DNA from: DATBVX01 sp963695985
GTDB taxonomy: Bacteria; Pseudomonadota; Gammaproteobacteria; Steroidobacterales; Steroidobacteraceae
Reading direction: 5' to 3'
Length of the DNA stretch: 64,000 bases
Assembly (NCBI GenBank): GCA_963695985.1
Contig: CAVOIC010000010.1
Location: 116,226-180,225 of the forward strand
Every line of letters starts with the position of its first letter. Within the stretch, counting starts at the first letter, position 1. Shown here piece after piece: positions 42,930 to 51,462 of this stretch. The notes under the pieces were generated by a model. The model saw only the letters and a list, made by a program, of their open reading frames with translations, did not search any database and had not been told where the DNA came from. The position numbers and the translations under genes are program-made.

Positions 42930-43007
42930 GTGAAGTCATCGAACGTGGTCAGCCCCGAGTTGGCACGGCCCTCACGCCGGTGGCCGGATCAGACTGCTCT
43001 TCACTCT

Positions 43008-43343
43008 TCAGCGCGGCAAGCGATCGATCTTCGCGGCGCAGATGAAGTCGTTGTCGGAGAGGCCCCTGATCGCGTGTGTGCTGAAACGCACGTTACAGTA
43101 GTTGTAGCCCACTTCGAGATCGGGATGATGGTCTTCGAGGTTCGCGATGTGAGCGAGCGCGTTGACGAAGCTCATGGTGCGAAAGAAGTCCTTGAAGTGG
43201 AACTCGCACCGGATCGCGCGTGCGTCCTCTGACAACGTCCAGCCAGGATCGAGCTGTCCCATGTACTTGCGAGCTTCGGCTGGCGTCAGCGCCGGGACTC
43301 CGCCCTCACACGGTACACACTTGCGTTCAGCGAGCTCACTCAT
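43008..43343 (-). CDS. phhB: Pterin-4a-carbinolamine dehydratase
   Basis: A 111-residue PCD/DCoH protein that regenerates dihydropterin after aromatic amino acid hydroxylation. Typical segments are CVPCEGGVPALTPAEARKYM, FHFKDFFRTMSFVNALAHIA, EDHHPDLEVGYNYCNVRFSTHAIRG (the active-site His residues) and the end DNDFICAAKID. The start at 43343 overlaps the ispG stop by four bases. No phenylalanine hydroxylase gene is nearby. Confidence 0.95.
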   Translation of the reverse strand: MSELAERKCVPCEGGVPALTPAEARKYMGQLDPGWTLSEDARAIRCEFHFKDFFRTMSFVNALAHIANLEDHHPDLEVGYNYCNVRFSTHAIRGLSDNDFICAAKIDRLPR

Positions 43344-44566
43344 GACGACGACCTCGGCGGGTACTTGCGCTCGACGTACTCTTCCACCAGCTGCTGGAAT
43401 TCTTCCGCGATGCGTTCGCCCTTCAGGGTCACCGTCTTCTCGCCGTCGACATACACGGGTGCAACCGGTCGCTCCCCGGTGCCGGGCAGGCTGATGCCGA
43501 GGTTGGCATGTTTGCTTTCTCCCGGTCCGTTGACGACACAGCCCATCACGGCGACCGTCAGGTCCTCGACGCCTGCGTGAAGTTTGCGCCACTCGGGCAT
43601 GCGATGGCGGATGTGGGTCTGGATCTTCTGGGCGAGCTCCTGAAAGTAGGTGCTCGTAGTGCGCCCGCAACCGGGACACGCTATGACCATCGGCATGAAT
43701 GAGCGCAGGCCCATGGTCTGCAGGATCTCCTGCGCGACGATTACCTCGTTGGTGCGGTCACCGCCCGGCTCCGGCGTGAGCGAGACACGGATCGTGTCAC
43801 CGATGCCTTCCTGCAGCAGCACCGCCATCGCTGCAGTCGAGGCGACGATGCCCTTCGAGCCCATGCCCGCTTCCGTCAAACCCAGGTGCAACGGATATTC
43901 GCAGCGCGCTGCGAGCGTGCGGTACACGGCGATGAGGTCCTGCACTCCGCTCACCTTGGCGCTGATGATGATGCGATCGTGCCTAAGTCCGAGCTCTTCG
44001 GCGCGCCGCGCGCTTTCGACGCCTGACATGACGATGGCCTCACGCATGACGTCCGCGGCGTCGAGCGGTTCGGCGCGCTGCGAGTTCTCGTCCATCAGGC
44101 GCGTCAGCAGGTCCTGGTCGAGACTGCCCCAGTTGACGCCGATGCGCACCGGCTTGTCGTAGCGGCACGCGACCTCGATCATCTCGGCGAACTGCGGATC
44201 ACGCTTGCTGCCGCGGCCGACGTTGCCAGGATTGATCCGGTATTTGTGCAGCGCCTGCGCGCACGCCGGATGCTCCTTGAGCAACTTGTGCCCGTTGAAG
44301 TGAAAGTCACCGATCAGCGGCACACTCACTCCCGCCCGCTCCAGGCGCTCGCGAATGACCGGCACCTGCGCCGCGGCCTCGGCCGTGTTGACCGTGATGC
44401 GCACGAGCTCGGAGCCGGCGCGCGCCAGCGCCGCCACCTGTTCGGCGGTGGCCTGTGCGTCGGCGGTGTCGGTATTCGTCATCGACTGCACCACGATCGG
44501 TGCGCCGCCGCCGATCTGGACGCGACCGACGAGCACGGCGACCGAATGGCGGCGAGTAACGGACAT
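43340..44566 (-). CDS. ispG: 4-hydroxy-3-methylbut-2-enyl diphosphate synthase
   Basis: A 408-residue [4Fe-4S] enzyme of the MEP isoprenoid pathway, reducing MEcPP to HMBPP. Cluster ligands are in IACPGCGRTT and AVMGCVVNGPGESKHA; the TIM-barrel part shows VVQSMTNTDTADAQAT, IGDFHFNGHKLL, YRINPGNVG and VRIGVNWGSLD. The start at 44566 fits the family; the frame is open further. It is translated together with phhB (ATGA overlap) and is 14 bases downstream of the NTF2-like lipoprotein gene. Confidence 0.96.
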   Translation of the reverse strand: MSVTRRHSVAVLVGRVQIGGGAPIVVQSMTNTDTADAQATAEQVAALARAGSELVRITVNTAEAAAQVPVIRERLERAGVSVPLIGDFHFNGHKLLKEHPACAQALHKYRINPGNVGRGSKRDPQFAEMIEVACRYDKPVRIGVNWGSLDQDLLTRLMDENSQRAEPLDAADVMREAIVMSGVESARRAEELGLRHDRIIISAKVSGVQDLIAVYRTLAARCEYPLHLGLTEAGMGSKGIVASTAAMAVLLQEGIGDTIRVSLTPEPGGDRTNEVIVAQEILQTMGLRSFMPMVIACPGCGRTTSTYFQELAQKIQTHIRHRMPEWRKLHAGVEDLTVAVMGCVVNGPGESKHANLGISLPGTGERPVAPVYVDGEKTVTLKGERIAEEFQQLVEEYVERKYPPRSSS

Positions 44567-44580
44567 GAGCTGCAACTTCC

Positions 44581-45039
44581 TCAGCGTTGCACGGGTAGTC
44601 GCGTCGACTGCCACGTGACCAGCTGCCAGCGCCCGTCGCGCCACACGTAGGCGTCCGCGTAGCGGATCTCGAGCGTCATCAAAGGTCCGCCGCCCATGCT
44701 GGCGTGCACCGTGAGCAGACCGTCGCCAATGGCCACTTCGCCATACAGCCGACCATGAAACTCGCGCAGCTCGATCGCGGAATAGCGCAGCTGCCCGGAG
44801 CGTAACGCCTCCAGGAATTGCTGTTTGTTCTGAACCTCTCCGTTCGAATGGCAGTAGTGCAGCTCGTCGGCAAGCATTGATCCCAGCGCTGTGAGATCCG
44901 GTGCCGTCATGGCCGCAAAGCGCTGCCGCTCCACCTGCTGCACCTGCTCAATATTGCCGTGTCCTGTACCCGTGGCCGCACAGGCCGCCAGGAGTGCGAG
45001 CGACCCCAGGGTGATGAGAATCCGTACGCGACGCTTCAT
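44581..45039 (-). CDS. Lipoprotein with NTF2/SnoaL-like (DUF4440) domain
   Basis: A 152-residue protein with a lipoprotein signal (LGSLALLAACAATG, Cys about residue 20). The mature part is a DUF4440/NTF2-like fold: VERQRFAAMTAPDLTALGSMLADELHYCHSNGEVQNKQQFLEALRSG (shown in pieces), VHASMGGGPL and the final YVWRDGRWQLVTWQSTRL. Such domains form small ligand pockets; no reaction is known. It lies between ispG and the DUF885 gene on the same strand. Confidence 0.88.
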   Translation of the reverse strand: MKRRVRILITLGSLALLAACAATGTGHGNIEQVQQVERQRFAAMTAPDLTALGSMLADELHYCHSNGEVQNKQQFLEALRSGQLRYSAIELREFHGRLYGEVAIGDGLLTVHASMGGGPLMTLEIRYADAYVWRDGRWQLVTWQSTRLPVQR

Positions 45040-45067
45040 GCCTTGCCTCCGTCACGTCTTAGTGGGC

Positions 45068-46825
45068 TCAACCGGCCGCGAGTTTCCTCGCAATCCAGTC
45101 GTGCACCGTGTTCTCGAGCACGTCGAGCGGCACGGCACCCGTGGACAGCACAGTATCGTGAAACTCGCGGATATCGAAGCGCTGGCCCAGCCGCTGCTGC
45201 GCTTCCTCGCGCAGGGCGCGGATCTTCAGTTGGCCGATCTTGTAGGCCAGCGCCTGGCCCGGCCAGGAAATGTAGCGGTCGATCTCGTTGACGATATCCG
45301 CTTCGGTCTTGGCCGCGTTGGCCTTGAAGTAGTCGATCGCCTGCTGGCGGGTCCAATGCTTGGCGTGAATGCCCGTATCGACGACCAGGCGCACCGCGCG
45401 CCACATGTCATAGGTGAGCTGGCCGAACTTCGAATACGGATCGGTGTAGAGCCCCAGTTCTTCGCCCAGGCTTTCACTATAGAGCGCCCAGCCCTCGACG
45501 TAAGCCGTGTAGCCGGTATTGCGCCGGAACAGGGGCAGTTCGCCCAGTTCCTGCTGCAGGGCGATTTGCAGATGGTGTCCCGGCACGGCCTCGTGCGAGG
45601 TGAGTACTTCCATTTCATACTTCGGCCGCACTTCGGGCCGATACAGGTTCACGTAGTAATAGCCCGCACGGCTGCCGTCGAGTGCCGCTGCCTGGTAATA
45701 CGCGGTCGTCGTGTCCGGCGCGCTGGTCATGGGGATCGGGCGCACACCGTAGGGCATGCGCGGCAGTTTGCCGAACACCTTCACCAGTTGTGGGTCGATG
45801 CGCTTCGCGAGGCTCGCGTAGCCCTCGAACAGTTCGTCCGGCGTCTTGTAGTAGAACTGCGGGTCGGTGCGCAGGAAGGTCAGAAACTCCTGGAACGACC
45901 CCTTGAAGCCCACCTTGGCGATGATCGCCTCCATCTCCGCGTGGATGCGCGCCACTTCTTTGAGACCGATCTCGTGGATCTGATCGGCGCTGAGGTTCGT
46001 AGTGGTGTGGTACTGGATGCGGTTCTGGTAGTAGGCGAGCCCGTCGCGCGTGTCCCAGATCCCATCGCTGATGCGCAGCTTCGGCAGGTATTTCTTCGCG
46101 AAGAATTCATCCAGACGACGGTACGCCGGGATCACCACCTCGGTGATCGCCGCGCTCACTTCCTTCGACAGGCGCTCTCGATCCGCCGCGCCAATCTGCG
46201 GCGGGAACTGGTGCAGCGGCGCATAGAAAGGACTGTCTTGCGGTCTGGCGACGATCTGCTTGGCGATCTGCGCCGGCACGCGATCCATGATCACTCGCGG
46301 CTGGGTACGCTTCTCCCGTGAGCCCTGCTCGAGCAAGGCGATGTTCTGATCGACATAGGTGCCCACGCGCCGCAGGCGCTGGATCCAGTCCTCGTAATCC
46401 TTGACGCTGTCGAAGGAGATCAGCTCGGCGGTCTCGCTCAGCGCCGGCAGGCTCTCGCGGTGACTGAACTCGTAGAGCCAGGGCTTGAACGGATAGCTGG
46501 CGAGCCGATCCTTGAATTCACGCTCGAACAGGTCGTAGTTGAGCTGTTCCGCGGGCGGCAGCGCGTCCCGCGGAATCTTCGCCAGGTCCTCCAGCACCTT
46601 CTGGTCCAGCTGGTGACTGCGCTCGATGGCTGCCGCTGACAGATCGGGCAGACGATCGTTGTAGCGCCGGTCGCCGATGTAAGTCGCGGTGAGCGGGTCC
46701 TCCTCCAGATAGCGCTGCCAGGCCGAATCGAACAACGCGTGCAAGTCGCGAACCGAGGCGTCGTCGGCCCGACTGAGGGCCGGCAGTATCAGCACCAAAC
46801 CGAGCAGGACCCGGATGATTCTCAT
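45068..46825 (-). CDS. Secreted DUF885 family protein (putative metallopeptidase)
   Basis: A 585-residue protein with a signal peptide (MRIIRVLLGLVLILPALSRA). It belongs to DUF885, a family with M32/M2-like helical folds and a zinc-binding motif. Here the motif is HEAVPGHHLQ (about residue 410, HExxxGH type), followed by the later YVEGWALYSESLGEE with the third ligand Glu. The N-terminal region has FDSAWQRYLEEDPLTATYIGD. A periplasmic or extracellular peptidase activity is likely by motif; the substrate is unknown. Confidence 0.88.
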   Translation of the reverse strand: MRIIRVLLGLVLILPALSRADDASVRDLHALFDSAWQRYLEEDPLTATYIGDRRYNDRLPDLSAAAIERSHQLDQKVLEDLAKIPRDALPPAEQLNYDLFEREFKDRLASYPFKPWLYEFSHRESLPALSETAELISFDSVKDYEDWIQRLRRVGTYVDQNIALLEQGSREKRTQPRVIMDRVPAQIAKQIVARPQDSPFYAPLHQFPPQIGAADRERLSKEVSAAITEVVIPAYRRLDEFFAKKYLPKLRISDGIWDTRDGLAYYQNRIQYHTTTNLSADQIHEIGLKEVARIHAEMEAIIAKVGFKGSFQEFLTFLRTDPQFYYKTPDELFEGYASLAKRIDPQLVKVFGKLPRMPYGVRPIPMTSAPDTTTAYYQAAALDGSRAGYYYVNLYRPEVRPKYEMEVLTSHEAVPGHHLQIALQQELGELPLFRRNTGYTAYVEGWALYSESLGEELGLYTDPYSKFGQLTYDMWRAVRLVVDTGIHAKHWTRQQAIDYFKANAAKTEADIVNEIDRYISWPGQALAYKIGQLKIRALREEAQQRLGQRFDIREFHDTVLSTGAVPLDVLENTVHDWIARKLAAG

Positions 46826-46930
46826 GCTATCCCCTGAGCGGCACCTGGCGGCGCGCGGCTGGGTTCAAAGGGGCGCAAAGATACCTCATGAGCCACGGGC
46901 GGCTCCACGTCAGCGCGCTGACGCGCTGCA

Positions 46931-47272
46931 CTATTCCTTGCGGCCTAGAGCGCGGGAAACTTCGAAGATACTGGCGAACACGCGTTCGAGCGAGGCGCGC
47001 GGATAGACGCCGGATGCGCGGTCCAGAAGCGCTTCGAGCATGCGACGCTCACGTTCCGGGTCATGTACGGGCAGGGAAAACTCATGCTTGATCCGCATCA
47101 CCTCGTGGACCAGTCGCCCGCGCTTTTCGAGCAGCGTCAGCAGCTCTTTGTTGACCGCGTCAAGGGACTGGCGCAGGCGCGCAATCGCGGCTTCAGCTTC
47201 CACCGGCAGCGCCGGCGCGCTCTCTGCGGCGGCCTTTGCAACCGGGCTGGCGGCCTTACGAGCGGAAGGCAT
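46931..47272 (-). CDS. AroQ-class chorismate mutase domain protein
   Basis: A 113-residue protein with an Ala-rich N-terminus and one AroQ-type chorismate mutase domain (IARLRQSLDAVNKELLTLLEKRGRLVHEVMRIK in pieces, VHDPERERRMLEALLDRASG, VFASIFEVSRAL). It would convert chorismate to prephenate. It is a stand-alone form without prephenate dehydratase. Its ATG shares a base with the stop of the preceding methyltransferase gene. Confidence 0.88.
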   Translation of the reverse strand: MPSARKAASPVAKAAAESAPALPVEAEAAIARLRQSLDAVNKELLTLLEKRGRLVHEVMRIKHEFSLPVHDPERERRMLEALLDRASGVYPRASLERVFASIFEVSRALGRKE

Positions 47273-47979
47273 CAGTCCGCCACCACGACGTGCGTCTTCT
47301 TGAGCAACCAGACGATAAGCCAGAGCGCCGCAGCGGCGCTCAGGACTTGCAGCAGCGTCGAGGCGGTACGCAGCTCGGCTTCTGCCCAGCCATCGCGCGC
47401 AAGGTTGTAAAGCGTCGCAAGGACCACGACGCCGATCCAGCCGAACGGCGTGCCGTATTCCTTCACCAGCAGCCGGCGCCAGTGAAACTGCGACCGCGAC
47501 AGCGTGCCGCCGAGCCCCCGGATTCGCGGCAGCCAGCGGGGCACATCGCGGCAATAGGCCACGAAAGCAGCTCCGAACTTCTCGCGCAGGAACTGCTCTT
47601 CGGCGGCAATGATGGCGGAGTAGGCCAGGCCGACGAGCGGTAATGTCACCAGCAGCGTCGTGAGCGAATTGGACGCCAGCGCCACGCCGAGCGCGATCAG
47701 GATGTTGCCGATGTACATCGGATTACGGCAATGAGAGTAGATCCCCTCGGTCACGAGGTCGTCGGCATACACCCGACCGCCTCTTCCGCCGCGCACGATG
47801 TAGCGCAGACCGATGGTTCCGGCGCGCACGAGCTGGCCGAGGAGCGCACACAACGCACCCACCCACGCAGCAGTCACGGGGTCCTGGAACAGCGCTCGGC
47901 CCGGGAGCAACACCAGCAGGCAGGCAAACGGAAAGATCGCGTTGCGATAGCGGAAGAGGAAGCGACCGAGGGCGACCAT
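47272..47979 (-). CDS. Isoprenylcysteine/phospholipid methyltransferase family membrane protein
   Basis: A 235-residue membrane protein with about five to six hydrophobic segments. The cofactor-binding signature IYSHCRNPMYIGNILIALG followed by AAEEQFLREKFGAAFVAYCRDVPRW marks the ICMT/PEMT superfamily (SAM-dependent methyl transfer to lipid or membrane substrates). The C-terminal 70 residues add two further segments. The substrate is not known. It sits between cmoA and the chorismate mutase gene, overlapping both by one base (TGATG). Confidence 0.85.
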   Translation of the reverse strand: MVALGRFLFRYRNAIFPFACLLVLLPGRALFQDPVTAAWVGALCALLGQLVRAGTIGLRYIVRGGRGGRVYADDLVTEGIYSHCRNPMYIGNILIALGVALASNSLTTLLVTLPLVGLAYSAIIAAEEQFLREKFGAAFVAYCRDVPRWLPRIRGLGGTLSRSQFHWRRLLVKEYGTPFGWIGVVVLATLYNLARDGWAEAELRTASTLLQVLSAAAALWLIVWLLKKTHVVVAD

Positions 47980-48716
47980 CACTTCACCGCTATGATGCCG
48001 CAGAAGTTGTACCACTTGAAGAAGACATCGACGCTGCGAAAGCCCGTTTCGAGCAACAGCTCGCGATTCTCCAGCAGCTTGTACGGGATCAGCACATTCT
48101 CGAGCGCCTCGCGTTTCTGGCTGATCTCGAGCTCGCTGTATCCCCGACGGCGCTTGAGGTCGTAGTAGTAGTCGATGAAGAGGCGATTGAGGAGCGATTC
48201 CTCGCCCAGCACCTTCTCGACCAGGATCAGGCAGCCCTGCGGGTTGAGACCGCGGAAGATGTCGGCCACCAGGCGCTGCCGACGCAGGGGCCGGATGAAC
48301 TGCAGTGTCAGGATCAGCATCACGAGCGAGGCGTTCTCGATGTCCACACCCTCGTTGAGGTCGCGGCAGCGCAGCTCTAGTGGGCGGTCAACGCCCTGTT
48401 CCTTCAACTTGCTGCGGCAGCGGTCGAGCATTTCATCGGAATTGTCGATGCCGACGAAGCGCACGCCGGGATCGAGAACCTGGTGCAGATTGATGAAGGT
48501 GGTGCCGGTCGAGCAACCGAGGTCGTAGACGGCCGAATCGGGAGTGGCGAAATCCCGCGCCATTTCGACGATCATGCGCTGGATCTCGCCGTAAAACGGC
48601 ACCGAGCGCGACACCATGTCATCGAAGACGATGGCGACGGACTGGTCGAACTTGAAGTCCCCGACCCCCGCGCGCTCATCCCGGTACACTTCGTCCTTCT
48701 CGATCTTCGCGGCCAT
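47979..48716 (-). CDS. cmoA: Carboxy-S-adenosyl-L-methionine synthase
   Basis: A 245-residue CmoA that makes carboxy-SAM from SAM and prephenate, used for the cmo5U wobble modification of tRNA. Family features: FKFDQSVAIVFDDMVSRSVPFYGEIQRMI, VYDLGCSTGTTFINL, LTLQFIRPLRRQRLVADIFRGLNPQG and YSELEISQKREALENVLIPY, matching E. coli CmoA closely. The ATG at 48716 is used. cmoB is not in the window. The chorismate mutase gene two positions downstream makes prephenate, the co-substrate of CmoA. Confidence 0.93.
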   Translation of the reverse strand: MAAKIEKDEVYRDERAGVGDFKFDQSVAIVFDDMVSRSVPFYGEIQRMIVEMARDFATPDSAVYDLGCSTGTTFINLHQVLDPGVRFVGIDNSDEMLDRCRSKLKEQGVDRPLELRCRDLNEGVDIENASLVMLILTLQFIRPLRRQRLVADIFRGLNPQGCLILVEKVLGEESLLNRLFIDYYYDLKRRRGYSELEISQKREALENVLIPYKLLENRELLLETGFRSVDVFFKWYNFCGIIAVK

Positions 48717-48779
48717 GACCACCCTCCAGGAATACCGCCATTCCCCCACGCCGGGGCGGATTCTATGCGATCAAGAGCG

Positions 48780-49700
48780 ATGGACCACAACCGATCCATA
48801 ACAGGCGCATTGACGCCTTTTGTACTTCTGATCGCCGCTTCGCTGGTGATCGCCGCCGCCGCGAGTCCCCTGGTCCAGCAGGGGCTGGCGGCTACGATAC
48901 GCGAATTCCCCCTGCACCGGGTATTCAATCGCCTCGCCATGGGGGTATTCCTGGTCGGAACCTGGTTCATGTTTCGGCGTGAGGGGCTCACCAGCCGCGC
49001 GGCGTTGGGATACGGGGTCGCGACCCGCGTGCTCTTCACCCGCATCGCAGCGGGCTTCGCGGTCGGTGTGGCCCTGATGGCCGCCGTGTGCGCCGTGTTG
49101 ATGGCCCTCCACGTGCGCGTCGTGCGGCCCGAATACTCCGCGTCGTTGTCCGGAGTGCTCGCCGCCGTGCCGGGCGCGTTGCTCGCCGGCTTCGCGGTGG
49201 GCTTGATCGAGGAGACATTCTTTCGTGGCGCGATGTACAGCGCACTGTCGCGGCATGGCCGCTGGATAGGCGCCGTCGTGCTGACTTCGATCCTGTACTC
49301 GCTGGTGCATTTCGTGGGGGAAAAGGTGCGCATTGCGCCGGAGAGCGTGACGTGGTTGAGCGGCTGGGTGATCCTGGCTCGCTACTTCGGCGCCTTTGCC
49401 GATCCAGCGCGCATGTTCGATGCCGCGCTCGCCCTGTTCCTGGTGGGCGTGCTGCTGGCCCTCGTGCGCCGCGCCACCGGGCACATTGGCGCGTGCATCG
49501 GGCTGCACGCCGGATTCGTCGCGGTGATCGCGTTGTTCCGCGAAGTGACAACGCCGCTATTCGACGGTCGCTGGTCGTTCCTGGTGAGCCGCTTCGACGG
49601 CCTGGTCGGTTACCTCGTCGCGGCGCTCGCGGCACTATGCTGCGTGGCATTTATCCTGCTGCGTCCGGCGCAGCTGCAACGAGGTGCGGCTGGCGGTTGA
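48780..49700 (+). CDS. CPBP family intramembrane metalloprotease
   Basis: A 306-residue membrane protein with about eight hydrophobic segments. The CPBP (Abi/CAAX-processing) motifs are present: GLIEETFFRGAMYSALSRHG (EExxxR) near residue 140, ILYSLVHFVGE near 175 and GLHAGFVAV near 240. Such proteins cleave or process membrane substrates; the target is unknown. It is divergent from cmoA and precedes the glycine riboswitch by 35 bases. An alternative ATG lies at 48765. Confidence 0.9.
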   Translation: MDHNRSITGALTPFVLLIAASLVIAAAASPLVQQGLAATIREFPLHRVFNRLAMGVFLVGTWFMFRREGLTSRAALGYGVATRVLFTRIAAGFAVGVALMAAVCAVLMALHVRVVRPEYSASLSGVLAAVPGALLAGFAVGLIEETFFRGAMYSALSRHGRWIGAVVLTSILYSLVHFVGEKVRIAPESVTWLSGWVILARYFGAFADPARMFDAALALFLVGVLLALVRRATGHIGACIGLHAGFVAVIALFREVTTPLFDGRWSFLVSRFDGLVGYLVAALAALCCVAFILLRPAQLQRGAAGG

Positions 49701-49735
49701 TTTGGCTATCATGCCGGCCACTCGTCGCAGCCCGT

Positions 49736-49930
49736 CCGGAGAGCATCCGGTCACCGACCGGATCGCCGAAGGCGCAACCCGCCCGGAAACGCTCAGGCAC
49801 CAGAACGGCGGGCTCGAAGACGAGCTCTGGAGAGCGGTTGCCCACCGCGTGCAATGCATGCCGTGATGCAACCCACCGAAGGGGTGCGGCGCTCAATTGC
49901 GCCTGATCTCTCAGGTCACAGGACAGAGGG
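49736..49930 (+). promoter_or_regulatory. Tandem glycine riboswitch
   Basis: Two glycine aptamers in series. The first begins with GGAGAG (49738) and has CCGAAGGCGCAA, the AACGCTCAGGCACCAGAAC signature and the linker; the second begins CTGGAGAG (49827) and ends ATCTCTCAGGTCACAGGACAG. Both carry the conserved GAAGG and CTCAGG-type elements of the gcvT leader. It sits upstream of gcvT, and a terminator follows directly; glycine binding should allow read-through into the glycine cleavage genes. Confidence 0.95.
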
Positions 49931-49963
49931 GCGGCCGGCCGTGTAGGCCTGCCGCCCTTTTTT
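49928..49963 (+). terminator. Expression-platform terminator of the glycine riboswitch
   Basis: GGGCGGC-C-GGCC, loop GTGTA, GGCC-T-GCCGCCC followed by six T. A strong intrinsic terminator between aptamer and gcvT. A ribosome site (CGGAGG) follows 8 bases before the gcvT ATG. Confidence 0.93.
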
Positions 49964-49975
49964 GTCGGAGGCTCG

Positions 49976-51064
49976 ATGGGACTCAGGACTCCTCTCTATG
50001 CGCGCCACGTCGAAGCGGGTGCCCGCATCGTCGACTTCGGCGGCTGGGACATGCCGGTCAATTACGGCTCGCAGATCGAAGAGCATCATGCGGTGCGTCG
50101 CGACGCGGGCATGTTCGATGTCTCGCACATGTGTGTCGCGGACCTCAGGGGCGCCGGCGTGCGCACATTTCTGCGTCAACTGCTCGCGAACGACGTTGAG
50201 CGCCTGCAGACACCGGGCAAGGCGCTCTACAGCTGCATGCTGCGCGAGGATGCAGGCATCCTCGACGATCTCATCGTCTACTTTCTCACCGAGTCGTGGT
50301 TCCGGATGGTGGTCAACGCCGGAACGCGTGCCAAGGATCTCGACTGGATCCGCCAGCGCGCGCGCGCGCAAGGCGTGGAAGTCCTCGAGCGTACGGACTT
50401 GGCAATGATTGCACTGCAGGGTCCGAACGCCCGCGAGAAGGCGGCGGGACAGCTACCGACTGCGTACCGCGCCGCCGCGCTCGCGCTCGGAACTTTCTTT
50501 GGCGCAGAGTGCGGCGATCTCTTCATCGCGCGCACCGGCTACACGGGCGAAGACGGCTGGGAAATCATGCTGCCGGCGACGCGCGCTGTGTCGATGTGGA
50601 AGGCGTGGCGCGAGGCTGGCATTCGGCCCTGCGGCCTAGGTGCACGCGACACGCTGCGGCTCGAGGCCGGCATGAACCTGTATGGCTCGGACATGGATGA
50701 GTCGACGCATCCGCTCGAGTCTGGACTCGGCTGGACGGTTGCCTGGGAACCCGCTGAGCGCGACTTTATCGGGCGCGCCGCGCTCGCAAAAGTCAGGGAA
50801 GCCGGCAGTGCGCGCAAGCTCGTCGGGCTGCTGCTCGAGGATCGAGGCGTGTTGCGGTCCCATCAGAAGGTGAACGTCGGACCTGCAAGCGAGGGCGAAG
50901 TGACGAGCGGCACCTTCTCCCCCACGCTGGAGCGCTCGATCGGCCTGGCACGCGTGCCCGCGCAGACCGGCGAGCGAGTACACGTCGACATTCGCGGCAA
51001 GCTCCTGGCGGCGAGAGTCGTCAAGCCGCCGTTCGTAAGAAATGGGAGGCCCTTGGTGTCATGA
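49976..51064 (+). CDS. gcvT: Aminomethyltransferase, glycine cleavage T protein
   Basis: A 362-residue T protein that transfers the aminomethyl group from lipoylated H protein to tetrahydrofolate. Conserved parts: VDFGGWDMPVNYGSQIEEHHAVR near residue 20, DVSHMC, ALQGPNAREKA, ARTGYTGEDGWEIMLP and GLGARDTLRLEAGMNLYG. It is the first gene after the glycine riboswitch. Its stop overlaps gcvH by four bases. Confidence 0.97.
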   Translation: MGLRTPLYARHVEAGARIVDFGGWDMPVNYGSQIEEHHAVRRDAGMFDVSHMCVADLRGAGVRTFLRQLLANDVERLQTPGKALYSCMLREDAGILDDLIVYFLTESWFRMVVNAGTRAKDLDWIRQRARAQGVEVLERTDLAMIALQGPNAREKAAGQLPTAYRAAALALGTFFGAECGDLFIARTGYTGEDGWEIMLPATRAVSMWKAWREAGIRPCGLGARDTLRLEAGMNLYGSDMDESTHPLESGLGWTVAWEPAERDFIGRAALAKVREAGSARKLVGLLLEDRGVLRSHQKVNVGPASEGEVTSGTFSPTLERSIGLARVPAQTGERVHVDIRGKLLAARVVKPPFVRNGRPLVS

Positions 51065-51456
51065 GCAATATCCCTAAGGACTTGAGATACACGAAGTCGC
51101 ACGAGTGGGTGCGCACGCTCGCGAATGGCAGCGTCGAGATCGGGATTACCGATCACGCGCAGCACGCGCTCGGCGACCTGGTCTTCGTCGAGGTGCCGGA
51201 AGCGGGGCGAGAGGTCAAGGCGGGCGAGGGTTGCGCTGTGGTCGAGTCCGTGAAGGCGGCCTCGGACGTCTACAGCCCGGTGAATGGCGCGGTCACGGAG
51301 GGTAACGCGGCGCTGGCGGATGCTCCGGAGCTTGTTAACAAGGATCCGTACGGCGCCGGCTGGCTCATGCGCGTGCGTCCGCAAGGCAAGGCAGATCTCG
51401 CCGGACTCATGGACGCCGCTGCCTATGCTGCACATCTCGAAAGCGAGGCGAGCTAA
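51061..51456 (+). CDS. gcvH: Glycine cleavage system H protein
   Basis: A 131-residue lipoyl carrier. The lipoylation site is the Lys of VVESVKAASDVYSPV (about residue 64), within the typical GDLVFVEVPEAGREVKAGE and ending NKDPYGAGWLMRV. It shuttles the aminomethyl intermediate between the P, T and L proteins. It follows gcvT with an ATGA overlap and precedes gcvPA by 6 bases. Confidence 0.97.
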   Translation: MSNIPKDLRYTKSHEWVRTLANGSVEIGITDHAQHALGDLVFVEVPEAGREVKAGEGCAVVESVKAASDVYSPVNGAVTEGNAALADAPELVNKDPYGAGWLMRVRPQGKADLAGLMDAAAYAAHLESEAS

Positions 51457-51462
51457 AACCGC

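Larger units (their letters stand above)
38366..42930 (+). mobile_element. Integron gene-cassette array without integrase (CALIN or distal chromosomal integron)
   Basis: About 4.6 kb made of consecutive cassettes in one orientation, each ending in an attC site. The first boundary is GTTAGAC at 38366; attC core sites (GTTRRRY) follow at 38728, 39324, 39926, 40497, 41060, 41192 and 42431. In the clear cases the R'' sequence at the end of a cassette is the exact complement of the sequence at its own beginning (for example cassette 1 TTAGAC/GTCTAA, cassette 2 TTAGGTGTCATG/CATGACACCTAA), as required for a circularised cassette. The last ORF has no attC after it. No intI gene is found in the window. 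GC content is lower than in the flanks. Confidence 0.93.

Noticed and set aside
44891..46321. A 476-codon plus-strand ORF
   Set aside because: It is the antisense of the DUF885 gene, whose HEAVPGHH motif and signal peptide make it the real gene.
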